A stretch of 64,000 nt of DNA, from NCBI RefSeq assembly GCF_003688995.1, contig NZ_PENI01000002.1, positions 186,001-250,000 on the forward strand. The letters run 5' to 3'. Source of the DNA: Streptomyces shenzhenensis (GTDB lineage: Bacteria > Actinomycetota > Actinomycetes > Streptomycetales > Streptomycetaceae). Shown in pieces: positions 50,604 through 59,407 of the stretch; positions within the stretch are counted from its first letter, which is position 1, and each line of letters opens with the position of its first letter. The notes beneath the pieces are model-generated. The model saw only the letters and a list, made by a program, of their open reading frames with translations. It was not told where the DNA came from and did no database searches. The position numbers were made by a program, and so were the translations under genes.

Positions 50604-51461
50604 ATGACCAATCCCAGCGCCGCCCACCCCGGTCCGCCACCGCACACAGCGGCGGACGAAGGACGGCTGGTGGGAGGCGCGGGGAGCGTTTCCCGCCTTG
50701 TGGGCGAGTGGGGTCGACCGCTCCGCGACCGTCGGCCTCAGCGCCTGTCCACTGCTCCTGGGTTCGCCGGTATCGGCTTGGATGAGCACGTGACTGTCTA
50801 CGACGTAGCCCGCCGGCTCCCCGGCATCGCCGAGCTGCGGGATTTGTGCCGTTCACTGGCGATGCTCGATGCGATCCTCAGCCCGAGCTGGGAAAACCGG
50901 TACTACTCCATGAACGCCGGTCGGGCCGACGGTGAGGAGATGGCCTCGATGCGCAACGGGTCGGGAAACGAGTACGCAATCGTGTTCTCGACTGCCGGGG
51001 TTTATGTGCGCGGCTTCGACCATGAATCGCCGATGAGCCCGTATGGCAACGACGGCGAGCCCTGGCCGGGAGTGATCGACGAGGTTCCCGAACTCTTCCG
51101 GCCTTTCGTCGAGGAATCAGCGTTAACCGACGAGGACGGCGTCCCTGTCGTGACGGCCTGCCTGTGGCGGGGCGCGACGGACGATCGGTGGCATCACGGG
51201 ACGATCGCCTTCCCTGATCGCGCCGTCGATCCTGACGGGGCGACGGGTCTGTTCGAGCTCCTGGTCGACCGCTCGCCGGAAGCGTTCCAGCGCTACGCCG
51301 AGGACTACTACGAGGTCCCCGTGGACCTGGCGGCCGTGAGCCAGGTGTATGCCTTGCGGCCGCTGACGCAGGAACTCGTGTTGCTGCTGAACCCCGAGAT
51401 CAGCGTGACCGACCTGGCCCAGGACATCACTGAGGCCGGCTATCCACAGCCGAAGCAGTAA
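50604..51461 (+). CDS. Uncharacterised protein, TTA-codon containing
   Basis: The 285-residue product has no signal peptide. The part after residue 62 is well ordered (VTVYDVARRLPGIAELRDLCRSLAMLD and onward) and acidic, with YYSMNAG and VYVRGFDHESPMSPYG. The first 62 residues look like non-coding translation, yet GGAGG lies 9 bases before the ATG at 50604. A GTG at 50790 is the alternative start. A leucine TTA codon at 51123-51125 is in frame, so translation may depend on the bldA tRNA. It resembles immunity or stress proteins only loosely; no domain is named. Confidence 0.6.
   Translation: MTNPSAAHPGPPPHTAADEGRLVGGAGSVSRLVGEWGRPLRDRRPQRLSTAPGFAGIGLDEHVTVYDVARRLPGIAELRDLCRSLAMLDAILSPSWENRYYSMNAGRADGEEMASMRNGSGNEYAIVFSTAGVYVRGFDHESPMSPYGNDGEPWPGVIDEVPELFRPFVEESALTDEDGVPVVTACLWRGATDDRWHHGTIAFPDRAVDPDGATGLFELLVDRSPEAFQRYAEDYYEVPVDLAAVSQVYALRPLTQELVLLLNPEISVTDLAQDITEAGYPQPKQ
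51123..51125 (+). promoter_or_regulatory. In-frame TTA leucine codon
   Basis: The codon is read within the ORF at 50604-51461 as Leu in EESALTDED. TTA is rare in Streptomyces and restricted to genes under bldA control. No other in-frame TTA was noticed, though I did not check every codon of every gene. Confidence 0.8.
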
Positions 51462-51522
51462 CCGGCCTGAACACCAGCTGCCGGCACGCGTTCGTCGCCC
51501 GGGTGCTCTGGCTGGCGGGTGG

Positions 51523-52542
51523 TCAGTTGAGGTATGTGGGGGAGACCGCTGCCGTGGTGATTCGGTGGGGGGTGGCCGTGTTCGTTGTCGGGAGCTGGTA
51601 CAGGTCGGCTCCGTAGTCGCCGGGCAGTGCGTAGACCAGGGTGTGCGTGTCTTGCCATACTGCCTGGTCGTCGACGCTGCGGCGTTCCGCGAGGGGGGTC
51701 TCGCGCAGGGTGCGCAGGTCGAGTACGTAGAGGCGCCAGGGGGCGTCCGCGGGCAGGCCCGGCACGCGCTTCTTGTAGGCGATACGGGTGCCGTCGGGGG
51801 ACAGCGAGGGGCACTCCACGTTCTGGTGCAGCGTCGTCACCGTCTCGGCCGTCAGGTCACCCCGGACCAGATACGTCCTCCCCTTCGTCGCCAGGGTCGC
51901 GTAGAAGGTGCGGTCGTCCGCCGCGAACGTCACCCCCCAGAAATTGACGTCCGGGGAGGCGTAGGCGCGGCCGTCCTTCACGATGCGGAACCGCTCCAGC
52001 GACGGGATCAGCCGGCCCGTGCCGGTGTCCACGACGGCGGTGCGGGTGGAGAAATCCGTGCCCGCGTACGAGTCACCCCCCACGAACGCCGTCCACGCGG
52101 CGAAGCGGCCACTGGGGGAGACCCGGGCGCGGGAGGGGATGCCGGGCACGTCGTAGCGGGCCGTCGTGCGCAGCCGGGCGTCCAGGATCAGGGCGCGGTA
52201 GCTGTCCGAGACCGGTCCGTGCACCGCCTGGAGGCACACACCGGTGCCCGAAGCGGCGTGGAAACGCAGGCACTTGACGCCCGAGGCGGTGCGCGGCCCG
52301 GCCGGGGCCGCCGCCGGTACCGCGGTCAGCTCGTCGCGGTGCGGGCCCCAGGCCATGCTGCGGAACACCAGCAGTCCGGGGTCCGTGAGCGTGACCCGGC
52401 CCGGGGTGACCCGCGGGCCGCCCGCCTGGATGTGGTCGCGGCGCTCGGCACGCGCCGACGCGTGCAGGACGGCCGCCAGCGCGACCGCCGTCAGCACGAC
52501 GACGGCCGACGCCAGGACCAGGATGCGGGACCGCAGGGTCAT
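51523..52542 (-). CDS. Membrane-anchored beta-propeller-like (PD40/TolB-type) protein
   Basis: This 339-residue protein has an N-terminal hydrophobic anchor (ILVLASAVVVLTAVALAAVL) and a repeated WD40/PD40-like pattern: ARVSPSGRFAAW, SPDGTRIAYKKR and the preceding PDVNFWGVTFAADDRTFYA. Each repeat ends in a short strand. The gene begins at ATGA overlapping the upstream MFS stop, so it is the last gene of phosphoesterase-MFS-propeller. It may present or sense a substrate outside the cell, but this is not shown. Confidence 0.78.
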   Translation of the reverse strand: MTLRSRILVLASAVVVLTAVALAAVLHASARAERRDHIQAGGPRVTPGRVTLTDPGLLVFRSMAWGPHRDELTAVPAAAPAGPRTASGVKCLRFHAASGTGVCLQAVHGPVSDSYRALILDARLRTTARYDVPGIPSRARVSPSGRFAAWTAFVGGDSYAGTDFSTRTAVVDTGTGRLIPSLERFRIVKDGRAYASPDVNFWGVTFAADDRTFYATLATKGRTYLVRGDLTAETVTTLHQNVECPSLSPDGTRIAYKKRVPGLPADAPWRLYVLDLRTLRETPLAERRSVDDQAVWQDTHTLVYALPGDYGADLYQLPTTNTATPHRITTAAVSPTYLN

Positions 52543-53843
52543 GAGGTGTGCTCCCGGGCCGGGCGGAGGGCGTACGAGAAGGCCGCGCAGACCGCGAGCG
52601 CCACCGCGGCCGCCGCCAGCGCCGCGCGGTCGCCCCACACCGTCCATGCCGCGCCGAACAGCAGCGAGCAGGCGAACCGGGCCAGCGCCTGCCCGGTCTG
52701 TACGACGGCCAGCCCGGACGAGCGCAGCGCCTCGGGCACGCCGTCCGAGGCCGCCGCCATCAGCACGCCGTCGGTGGCCGCGTAGAAGCCGCCGTGCAGG
52801 GCGAGGACCGCGTACGGCAGGGCGGTGCCGTGCCAGGAGGTGAGCAGCAGGCCGTACGCCAGGAGCAGCGCCCCGTGGCCGGCCAGGAAGATCCGCCAGC
52901 GGCCCACCCGGTCGGCCAGCCGGCCCAGCGGCACCGCGAGCAGCAGGAAGGCGGCGGCCGTGCCGAGCGGCAGCAGCGCGAACCAGCGGTCGGGGACGCC
53001 CAGCCGGCGTTGCAGCAGCAGGTACACGAAGGAGTCGCTGACCGTGGCCAGGCCCAGCAGCAGGGCGCAGACCGCGATCCGGCGCAGGTCGCGGCGGCGC
53101 AGCAGGCCGAGGGCGGCGCGCAGCGTGGGCCGCGCCCCGCCGTCGGCCGGCGTCGTGTCACCGGTCGGCTCCGTGCAGCCCGGTACGGGGGTCCGGCCCG
53201 TGCCGCCGGGTACGAACAGGACCAGGACCAGCACCCCGGTCACGGCCACGCAGCAGCTCACCGTGAACACGGCGTCGTAGCCGTCGACCGTGGCCCGCAG
53301 GATCAGGAAGGCGACGAGCGGGCCGAGCAGGGCGCCCGCCGTGTCCATCGCGCGGTGCACGCCGAAGGCCCGGCCGCGGGTCTCCGGCGTGCTGGAGAGC
53401 GAGATCAGGGCGTCGCGCGGGGCGGTGCGCAGGCCCTTGCCGGTGCGGTCGGCGGCCAGGATCAGGCCGATCGGGGTCAGGGTGTGGGCGAGCAGCAGCA
53501 GCGGCTTGCACAGCGCGGAGATGCCGTAGCCGAGCCCGGCGACCCACTTGTGCCGGCCTCCGCCGCGGTCGGCGAGGTGGCCCCCGGCGAGCCGGACGAG
53601 CGCGGAGAAGCCGTTGTAGATGCCGTCGAGGAGTCCGAAGCCCAGCGGCGACAGGCCGAGCCCGGCCACCAGGTACAGCGGCAGTACGGCCGTGACCATC
53701 TCCGAGGAGACATCGGTGACCAGGCTGACCGTGCCGAGCGCGAGGACGGTGGGCGCGACCGCGGGGCGGCGCCGTCCGGCACGACCCGGCCGGACGGCGC
53801 CTTGCGCGGACGGCGTGCCGGCCCGGCTGTCCGCTACGTACAC
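52539..53843 (-). CDS. MFS transporter
   Basis: This 434-residue, 12-segment transporter has SLVTDVSSEMVTAVLPLYLV in segment 1, DRTGKGLRTAPRDALIS in the following loop and AFGVHRAMDTAGALLGP. These match a bacterial MFS subgroup of unknown substrate. The GTG start at 53843 is 1 bp after the phosphoesterase stop. Its stop overlaps the next gene by 4 bp, so the three genes are one transcription unit. Confidence 0.88.
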   Translation of the reverse strand: MYVADSRAGTPSAQGAVRPGRAGRRRPAVAPTVLALGTVSLVTDVSSEMVTAVLPLYLVAGLGLSPLGFGLLDGIYNGFSALVRLAGGHLADRGGGRHKWVAGLGYGISALCKPLLLLAHTLTPIGLILAADRTGKGLRTAPRDALISLSSTPETRGRAFGVHRAMDTAGALLGPLVAFLILRATVDGYDAVFTVSCCVAVTGVLVLVLFVPGGTGRTPVPGCTEPTGDTTPADGGARPTLRAALGLLRRRDLRRIAVCALLLGLATVSDSFVYLLLQRRLGVPDRWFALLPLGTAAAFLLLAVPLGRLADRVGRWRIFLAGHGALLLAYGLLLTSWHGTALPYAVLALHGGFYAATDGVLMAAASDGVPEALRSSGLAVVQTGQALARFACSLLFGAAWTVWGDRAALAAAAVALAVCAAFSYALRPAREHTS

Positions 53844-53844
53844 G

Positions 53845-54732
53845 TCAGGACGCCCAGATGCCGGTGATGTCCTTCGCGGCGGCCGCGTTGCCCGCGTGTG
53901 CCGTCAGGCCCTGCGAGTCCTCCAGGGTGCGCAGCAGGTCGTAGTGGTTGTAGGTGGTCGAGGAGCTGGAGCCCGCCGTGACGGGCTGGCCGTACAGGAC
54001 CGTCGGGATCCGGTTGCCGGCGAGCCGGTTGTCCTCGTCGAAGGTGACGACGAGGAGGCTGTTGTGCGTCCTGGCCCAGGTGGCGTAGGCGCCCAGGTTG
54101 TTCTTCAGCCAGGTGTCACCGGTGGACACCGAGCAGTCGTGCATGTCGCTGCACAGGTTCGGGACCACGAAGGAGAGCTGGGGCAGCGTCGCGTAGTCGG
54201 CCGGGAACTGGGTGAACGTCTTGGCGGTCGAGGTCGGTACGTTGCTGAAGCCGAACCACGGGTTGTGCTTGCGGGCGTAGTTTCCGCTGCTGCACGTGGT
54301 GGAGCCCTGGCTGGGCAGGGTCTCGTTGTAACTGGCCCAGGTGCGGCCCGCGGCGAGCTGCTCGGCGGCCAGATTGGCGGCCGAGGAGAAGCCGGGGGTG
54401 TAGCAGCTGTCGTCGGTGATGCCCTGGGTGGAGCCGGAGAACAGGGCGAAGTAGTTCGGCTGGCTCGGGTGGGTCTCGGCGTAGAACTGGCTGAGGTTGG
54501 CGCCGCCGGAGACCAGGGAGTTGAGGTACGGGGCGCTGGAGGAGCCGATGACCTGGCTGTACGCGTGGTTCTCGAAGACCACGACGACCACGTGGTCCGG
54601 GGTCGGAACGGCGCCCGCGGCGTGCGCGGACTCGTCGCCGAGGCCGGTCCACAGCCCGAAGCCGACCGCGGCGAGGGCCGCTGCGGACGCCACGACGGTA
54701 CGGGCACGGCGGAGCACGGAACTGCCGGACAC
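53845..54732 (-). CDS. Secreted phosphoesterase (acid phosphatase/phospholipase C-like)
   Basis: This 295-residue exported enzyme carries a Tat- or Sec-like signal (RRARTVVASAAALAAVGFGLW with Ala-x-Ala cleavage). The catalytic core shows VVVVVFENHAYSQVIG, typical of the phosphoesterase family that includes AcpA and phospholipase C, and later TFDEDNRL. It would release phosphate from extracellular phosphoesters. A PHO-box-like sequence lies 89 bp upstream on the minus strand. It heads the phosphoesterase-MFS-propeller operon. Confidence 0.85.
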   Translation of the reverse strand: MSGSSVLRRARTVVASAAALAAVGFGLWTGLGDESAHAAGAVPTPDHVVVVVFENHAYSQVIGSSSAPYLNSLVSGGANLSQFYAETHPSQPNYFALFSGSTQGITDDSCYTPGFSSAANLAAEQLAAGRTWASYNETLPSQGSTTCSSGNYARKHNPWFGFSNVPTSTAKTFTQFPADYATLPQLSFVVPNLCSDMHDCSVSTGDTWLKNNLGAYATWARTHNSLLVVTFDEDNRLAGNRIPTVLYGQPVTAGSSSSTTYNHYDLLRTLEDSQGLTAHAGNAAAAKDITGIWAS

Positions 54733-55408
54733 ATCAACCTCCGGTGGGGGGAAGGAAGGCCAACGGTGCGCGTCAGATCATGCACACGCCAAAACGCCCC
54801 GGCCGCACATCAGACGCCCCGACGGATGAAAACCACATGAACTACTGTCCCGCCCCCCTTGCTACCCCGCCTCGACAGAGCTTCCGAGCGGGGCCGTGCC
54901 GGGCGGGCTCGTTGTACTCGGCGTCCCGCTCCGACGCGTGTCCGGGGCGGTCGGTCTCCCGGCGGGGGCGTGGGGCGAGGGGTGTTGAGCTGGTACTCAG
55001 TCGGTCCGGGCGGGTCCGCCGGCCGCGGCGTCCTGGGCCGGCGCGTGGCCGGTCCTGCCGGTTTCTCGGGCATGCCCAGCCCGGACACGCGCCACCTCGG
55101 GCCCCCCGGCCCACGCCCCAGGTTGCGCGCCCCGCGCTCCCGCGTGTCGGTGCAGAAGTGCGACGACCCGTCCCCCGGACCGCGCGCAGCAGCGCCTCCG
55201 CCTCGGCGCCCGCGCTGGAGTAGCGGCGGTCCAGTTCGCCCTCGGGTTCCGCATGGCGCCTCCCCGCTGATCCGACGGTCCCTGCGCAGTACGGACCGGT
55301 CGGGCGCGCGGAACTCAGCGCCGTCCGCCCCGGCGCTCGGCCGGGGCTCTCCGGATAGGCTCTGGCCAGGACGAGCCTGATCCGACCCGATCCGAGGGGA
55401 GGCCGCGG
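54733..55408. other. 676-bp divergent gap before glnE
   Basis: The gap holds the phosphoesterase promoter (with a PHO-box-like site) on its left and the glnE promoter on its right. A reading frame on the minus strand (around 54850-55260) and others on the plus strand give Pro/Arg/Gly-rich sequences without motifs, so I see no gene. No tRNA or repeat family was recognised here. Confidence 0.5.
54821..54842 (-). promoter_or_regulatory. PHO-box-like direct repeat upstream of the phosphoesterase
   Basis: On the minus strand two 11-bp units occur in tandem: GTTCATGTGGT and TTTCATCCGTC. Both fit the streptomycete PhoP unit G(G/T)TCAYYYR(G/C)G with a few mismatches. The site lies 89-110 bp upstream of the phosphoesterase ATG, a plausible activator distance. 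Confidence 0.6.
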
Positions 55409-58402
55409 ATGACGCCGGGGCGCAGAAGCAGCACCTTCACGCGACTGCTGCGGCACGGCTTCACCGACCCCTCCGGCGCCGAGCGGCTCCTCGACGGCGC
55501 CGAGCTCGCCCCCGTCCGCAGCGACCCGGTCCTGCTGGAGGCGCTGGGCGCGACCGCCGACCCGGACCTCGCGCTGGGCGGCCTGGTACGGCTGCTCGAG
55601 GCCCAGCCCGACCCCACCGCCCACCGTGAACTGCTCGACACGCTGATAGCGGCCAAGCCGCTGCGCGACCGCCTGCTCGGTGTGCTCGGCGCTTCCACCG
55701 CCCTCGCCGACCATCTGGCCCGGCACCCACGGGACTGGGCGGAACTGGTCACCTACGAGCCGCGCGACCTGCACCCCGGCGTGGAGGAGTTCGAGCGGGG
55801 CCTGGCCGAGGCCACCGACCCCATCTCGCTGCGCGTCGCCTACCGCCGCTGCCTGCTGTCCATCGCCGCCCGTGACGTGTGCGGCACCACCGACGTCGCC
55901 CAGACCGCCGCCGAACTCGCCGACCTCGCCACCGCCACCTTGCGCGCCGCCCTCGCCATCGCCCGCGGCGCCGCCCCCGACGACGCCGCGCTGTGCCGGC
56001 TCGCGGTGATCGCGATGGGCAAGTGCGGTGGCCACGAGCTGAACTACGTCTCCGACGTGGACGTGATCTTCGTCGGGGAGGCCGTGGACGGCGCCGACGA
56101 GGCCAAGGCGCTCAAGGCCGCCACGAAGCTCGCCTCGCACATGATGCGGATCTGCTCCGAGACCACGGTCGAGGGCTCCATCTGGCCGGTGGACGCCAAC
56201 CTGCGCCCCGAGGGCCGCAACGGCCCGCTCGTGCGCACCCTCAGCAGCCATCTCGCCTACTACCAGCGCTGGGCGAAGACCTGGGAGTTCCAGGCGCTGC
56301 TCAAGGCCCGCCCGGTGGCCGGTGACATACAGCTGGGGGAGGAGTACGTCAGCGCGGTCGAACCCCTGGTGTGGACGGCCGCTGAGCGCGAGAACTTCGT
56401 CCCCGACGTACAGAAGATGCGCAGGCGCGTCGTCGAGAACATCCCCGCCGCCGAGATCGAACGCGAGCTGAAGCTGGGCCCCGGCGGTCTGCGCGACGTC
56501 GAATTCGCCGTCCAGCTCCTGCAGTTGGTGCACGGCCGGGCCGACCCCGCGCTGCGCAGCGGCACCACCCTGGACGCGCTGCAGGCGCTGGCCGCCGGCG
56601 GCTACGTCGGCCGCGCCGACGCCGCCCGGCTCGACGAGGCCTACCGCTTCCTGCGCTGTCTGGAACACCGCATCCAGCTCTACCGGCTGCGCCGCACCCA
56701 CCTCGTCCCCGACGACGAGGCCGACCTGCGCCGCCTCGGCCGCTCCCTCGGTCTGCGCACCGACCCGGTGGACGGGCTGATCCGCGAGTGGAAGCGGCAC
56801 ACCGGCGTGGTCCGCCGCCTGCACGAGAAGCTCTTCTACCGCCCGCTGCTCGACGCGGTCGCCCAACTCGCCCCCGGCGAGGCCCGGCTGAGCGCCGAGG
56901 CGGCCCGGGAGCGGCTGGTCGCCCTCGGCTACGCCGACCCCGCCGCCGCGCTGCGCCACCTGGAGGCGCTGGCCGCCGGCGTCACCCGCAAGGCGGCCAT
57001 CCAACGCACCCTGCTGCCCGTCCTGTTGGGCTGGTTCGCGGACTCGGCCGACCCGGACGCGGGCCTGCTCAACTTCCGCAAGGTGTCCGACGCGCTCGGC
57101 AAGACCCCCTGGTATCTGCGGCTGCTGCGGGACGAGGGCGCGGCGGCCGAGAACCTGGCCCGGGTCCTGTCGGCCGGCCGGCTCGCCCCCGACCTGCTGA
57201 TGCGCGCCCCCGAGGCGGTGGCCCTGCTCGGCGACGGCGACGGGGCCGGCCTCGAACCGCGCGGACGCGCGGGCCTGGAGCAGGAGATCCTGGCCGCCGT
57301 GGGCCGCGCGGAGAACGCCGGACAGGGGGTCACCGCGGCCCGCGGCGTCCGCCGCCGGGAGCTGTTCCGCACCGCCGCCGCCGACATCGTCGACTCCTAC
57401 GGCACCGAGGCCAATCCCGTCGAGGCCGACCAGGGCGCGCTGGTGGACCGGGTGGGCGGCGCGGTCTCCGACCTGACCGCGGCGACCCTCGCGGGCACGC
57501 TGCGCGCCGTGGTCAGGGCCGGCTGGGGCGACACCCTGCCGACCCGCTTCGCGATCATCGGCATGGGCCGCTTCGGCGGCCACGAACTGGGCTACGGCTC
57601 CGACGCCGACGTGGTCTTCGTGCACGAACCGCAGGACGGCGTGGGCGACCACGAGGCCGCCGCCGCGGCGGGCAAGGTCGTGTCCGAGATGCGCCGGCTG
57701 CTCCAGCTGCCCAGTGCGGACCCGCCGCTGCTGATCGACGCCGATCTGCGCCCCGAGGGCAAGTCGGGTCCGCTCGTGCGCACCCTCAAGTCGTACGAGG
57801 CCTACTACCGGCGGTGGTCGCTGGTCTGGGAGTCACAGGCGCTGCTGCGGGCCGAACCGGTCGCCGGGGACGCGGACCTGGGCCGCCGGTTCATCGAACT
57901 GATCGACCCGCTGCGCTACCCGGCCGAGGGCCTGGGCGACGAAGCGGCCCGGGAGATCCGCCGGCTGAAGGCCCGCATGGAGTCCGAACGCCTGCCGCGC
58001 GGCGCCGATCCGAAGCTGCACACCAAGCTCGGCCCCGGCGGCCTCTCCGACGTCGAGTGGACGGTCCAGCTGCTCCAGCTCCGGCACGCCCGGGCCGAGC
58101 CGGGCCTGCGCACCACCCGCACCCGCGAGGCCCTCGCCGCCGCCCGCGTGGCCGGTCTCCTCACCGCGGAGGACGCGGCGACCCTGGACGAGGCGTGGGT
58201 GCTCGCGACGCGGGTGCGCAACGCGGTCATGCTGGTCCGCGGCCGGGCCGGCGACACGTTCCCCACCGACCCCCGCGAACTCGCCGCCGTGGGCCGCTAC
58301 CTCGGCTACACCTCGGGCCACGCCGGAGACATGCTGGACGCCTACCGCCGTACCGCCCGCAGGGCCCGTACGGTCGTGGAGGAGCGCTTCTACGACGCCT
58401 GA
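55409..58402 (+). CDS. glnE: Bifunctional glutamine synthetase adenylyltransferase/deadenylase GlnE
   Basis: This 997-residue enzyme adds or removes AMP on a Tyr of the main type I glutamine synthetase, tuning it to nitrogen supply. Two nucleotidyltransferase domains are visible: GKCGGHELNYVSDVDVIFV near residues 203-222, and GRFGGHELGYGSDADVVFV near residues 720-740. The Asp-x-Asp pairs are intact in both. Helical linkers connect them, and each half has the LGPGGLRDVEF or LGPGGLSDVEW motif. The protein overlaps the convergent PAP2 gene by 13 bp. A strong ribosome site (GAGGGGAGG) precedes the ATG. Confidence 0.95.
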   Translation: MTPGRRSSTFTRLLRHGFTDPSGAERLLDGAELAPVRSDPVLLEALGATADPDLALGGLVRLLEAQPDPTAHRELLDTLIAAKPLRDRLLGVLGASTALADHLARHPRDWAELVTYEPRDLHPGVEEFERGLAEATDPISLRVAYRRCLLSIAARDVCGTTDVAQTAAELADLATATLRAALAIARGAAPDDAALCRLAVIAMGKCGGHELNYVSDVDVIFVGEAVDGADEAKALKAATKLASHMMRICSETTVEGSIWPVDANLRPEGRNGPLVRTLSSHLAYYQRWAKTWEFQALLKARPVAGDIQLGEEYVSAVEPLVWTAAERENFVPDVQKMRRRVVENIPAAEIERELKLGPGGLRDVEFAVQLLQLVHGRADPALRSGTTLDALQALAAGGYVGRADAARLDEAYRFLRCLEHRIQLYRLRRTHLVPDDEADLRRLGRSLGLRTDPVDGLIREWKRHTGVVRRLHEKLFYRPLLDAVAQLAPGEARLSAEAARERLVALGYADPAAALRHLEALAAGVTRKAAIQRTLLPVLLGWFADSADPDAGLLNFRKVSDALGKTPWYLRLLRDEGAAAENLARVLSAGRLAPDLLMRAPEAVALLGDGDGAGLEPRGRAGLEQEILAAVGRAENAGQGVTAARGVRRRELFRTAAADIVDSYGTEANPVEADQGALVDRVGGAVSDLTAATLAGTLRAVVRAGWGDTLPTRFAIIGMGRFGGHELGYGSDADVVFVHEPQDGVGDHEAAAAAGKVVSEMRRLLQLPSADPPLLIDADLRPEGKSGPLVRTLKSYEAYYRRWSLVWESQALLRAEPVAGDADLGRRFIELIDPLRYPAEGLGDEAAREIRRLKARMESERLPRGADPKLHTKLGPGGLSDVEWTVQLLQLRHARAEPGLRTTRTREALAAARVAGLLTAEDAATLDEAWVLATRVRNAVMLVRGRAGDTFPTDPRELAAVGRYLGYTSGHAGDMLDAYRRTARRARTVVEERFYDA

Positions 58403-59256
58403 GCCCACGACGGCGAGCGGCGTTCCGGCGGCTTCGCCGGCACCAGGCGGGGCAGGGCGTACGGCAGGGAGCCGTACCACAGCCGGGCCAGGGCGTAGCC
58501 GAACGAGAGGCACAGCATGCCGCCGACCGCGTCGAGCCAGAAGTGGTTGGCGGTGGCGACGATGACCACGAGGGTCGTCGCCGGGTACAGCAGGCCGAGC
58601 ACCCGCACCCAGGGCACCGTGGCCAGCGCGAAGACGGTCAGCCCGCACCACAGCGACCAGCCGATGTGCATCGAGGGCATCGCGGCGTACTGGTTGGACA
58701 TGTGCTTCAGATCGCCCGAGGCCATCGAGCCCCAGGTCTGATGGACCAGCACCGTGTCGACGAAGCGGGTGCCGTCCATCAGCCGGGGCGGGGCGAGCGG
58801 ATACAGGTAGTAGCCGACCAGTGCCACGCCGGTCGTCGCGAACAGCACCAGGCGGGTCGCCGCGTAGCGTCCGGGATGGCTCCGGTACAGCCAGACCAGC
58901 ACCACCAGCGTCACCACGAAGTGCAAGGTCGCGTAGTAGTAGTTCATCCCCACGATCAGCCAAGTCACCGAGTTCACGGCGTGGTTGATCGATTCCTCGA
59001 CGGCGATGCCCAGCCGGTGCTCGGTCTGCCAGATCCAGTCGGCGTTGCGCAGCGCCTTGCCCCGCTGCTCCGGGACCGCGTTGCGGACGAGTGAGTACGT
59101 CCAGTAACTCACCGCGATGAGCAGGATCTCGAACCACAGGCGGGGCCGTCGCGGGGTGCGCAGCCGGCCGAGGAAACGCTGCTCGCCCTCGCCCGTGACG
59201 GCCTGCGGAACGGCCTCCTCGCGACCTTCCGACTGTGTCACGGTCGAGTCACTCAT
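58390..59256 (-). CDS. PAP2 superfamily phosphatase, inositol phosphorylceramide synthase-like
   Basis: This 288-residue membrane enzyme has about six hydrophobic segments. Its active-site patterns are PSMHIGWSLW (phosphatase motif 2) and ANHFWLDAVGG (motif 3), with LYPLAPPRLMDG preceding. These match PAP2_3 proteins such as inositol phosphorylceramide or phosphoinositide phosphatases, so a lipid phosphate is a likely substrate. The ATG at 59256 gives an acidic N-terminus (MSDSTVTQSEGREEAVP). An upstream ATG in the same frame at 59316 is possible. Confidence 0.85.
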   Translation of the reverse strand: MSDSTVTQSEGREEAVPQAVTGEGEQRFLGRLRTPRRPRLWFEILLIAVSYWTYSLVRNAVPEQRGKALRNADWIWQTEHRLGIAVEESINHAVNSVTWLIVGMNYYYATLHFVVTLVVLVWLYRSHPGRYAATRLVLFATTGVALVGYYLYPLAPPRLMDGTRFVDTVLVHQTWGSMASGDLKHMSNQYAAMPSMHIGWSLWCGLTVFALATVPWVRVLGLLYPATTLVVIVATANHFWLDAVGGMLCLSFGYALARLWYGSLPYALPRLVPAKPPERRSPSWAQAS

Positions 59257-59407
59257 AGGCACAGAGTCTGCCAGAAAAGCTATCTCCGGCAGATCATCCC
59301 AAGGTCGGGTCCGCAACGCATGTTCTACGTCACCGGGAGGCCCCGGACTCCTACTGACGTACGGCCCGACAACCGTCCTCTCAGCCCTGCGGACGAGGCC
59401 CGCACCG

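Noticed and set aside
50604..50789. Transposase remnant in the first 62 codons of the TTA gene
   Set aside because: All three frames were read, and none shows a transposase motif or terminal repeats.
54842..57652. 936-codon minus-strand ORF over glnE
   Set aside because: It is antisense to GlnE, whose two catalytic domains are intact.
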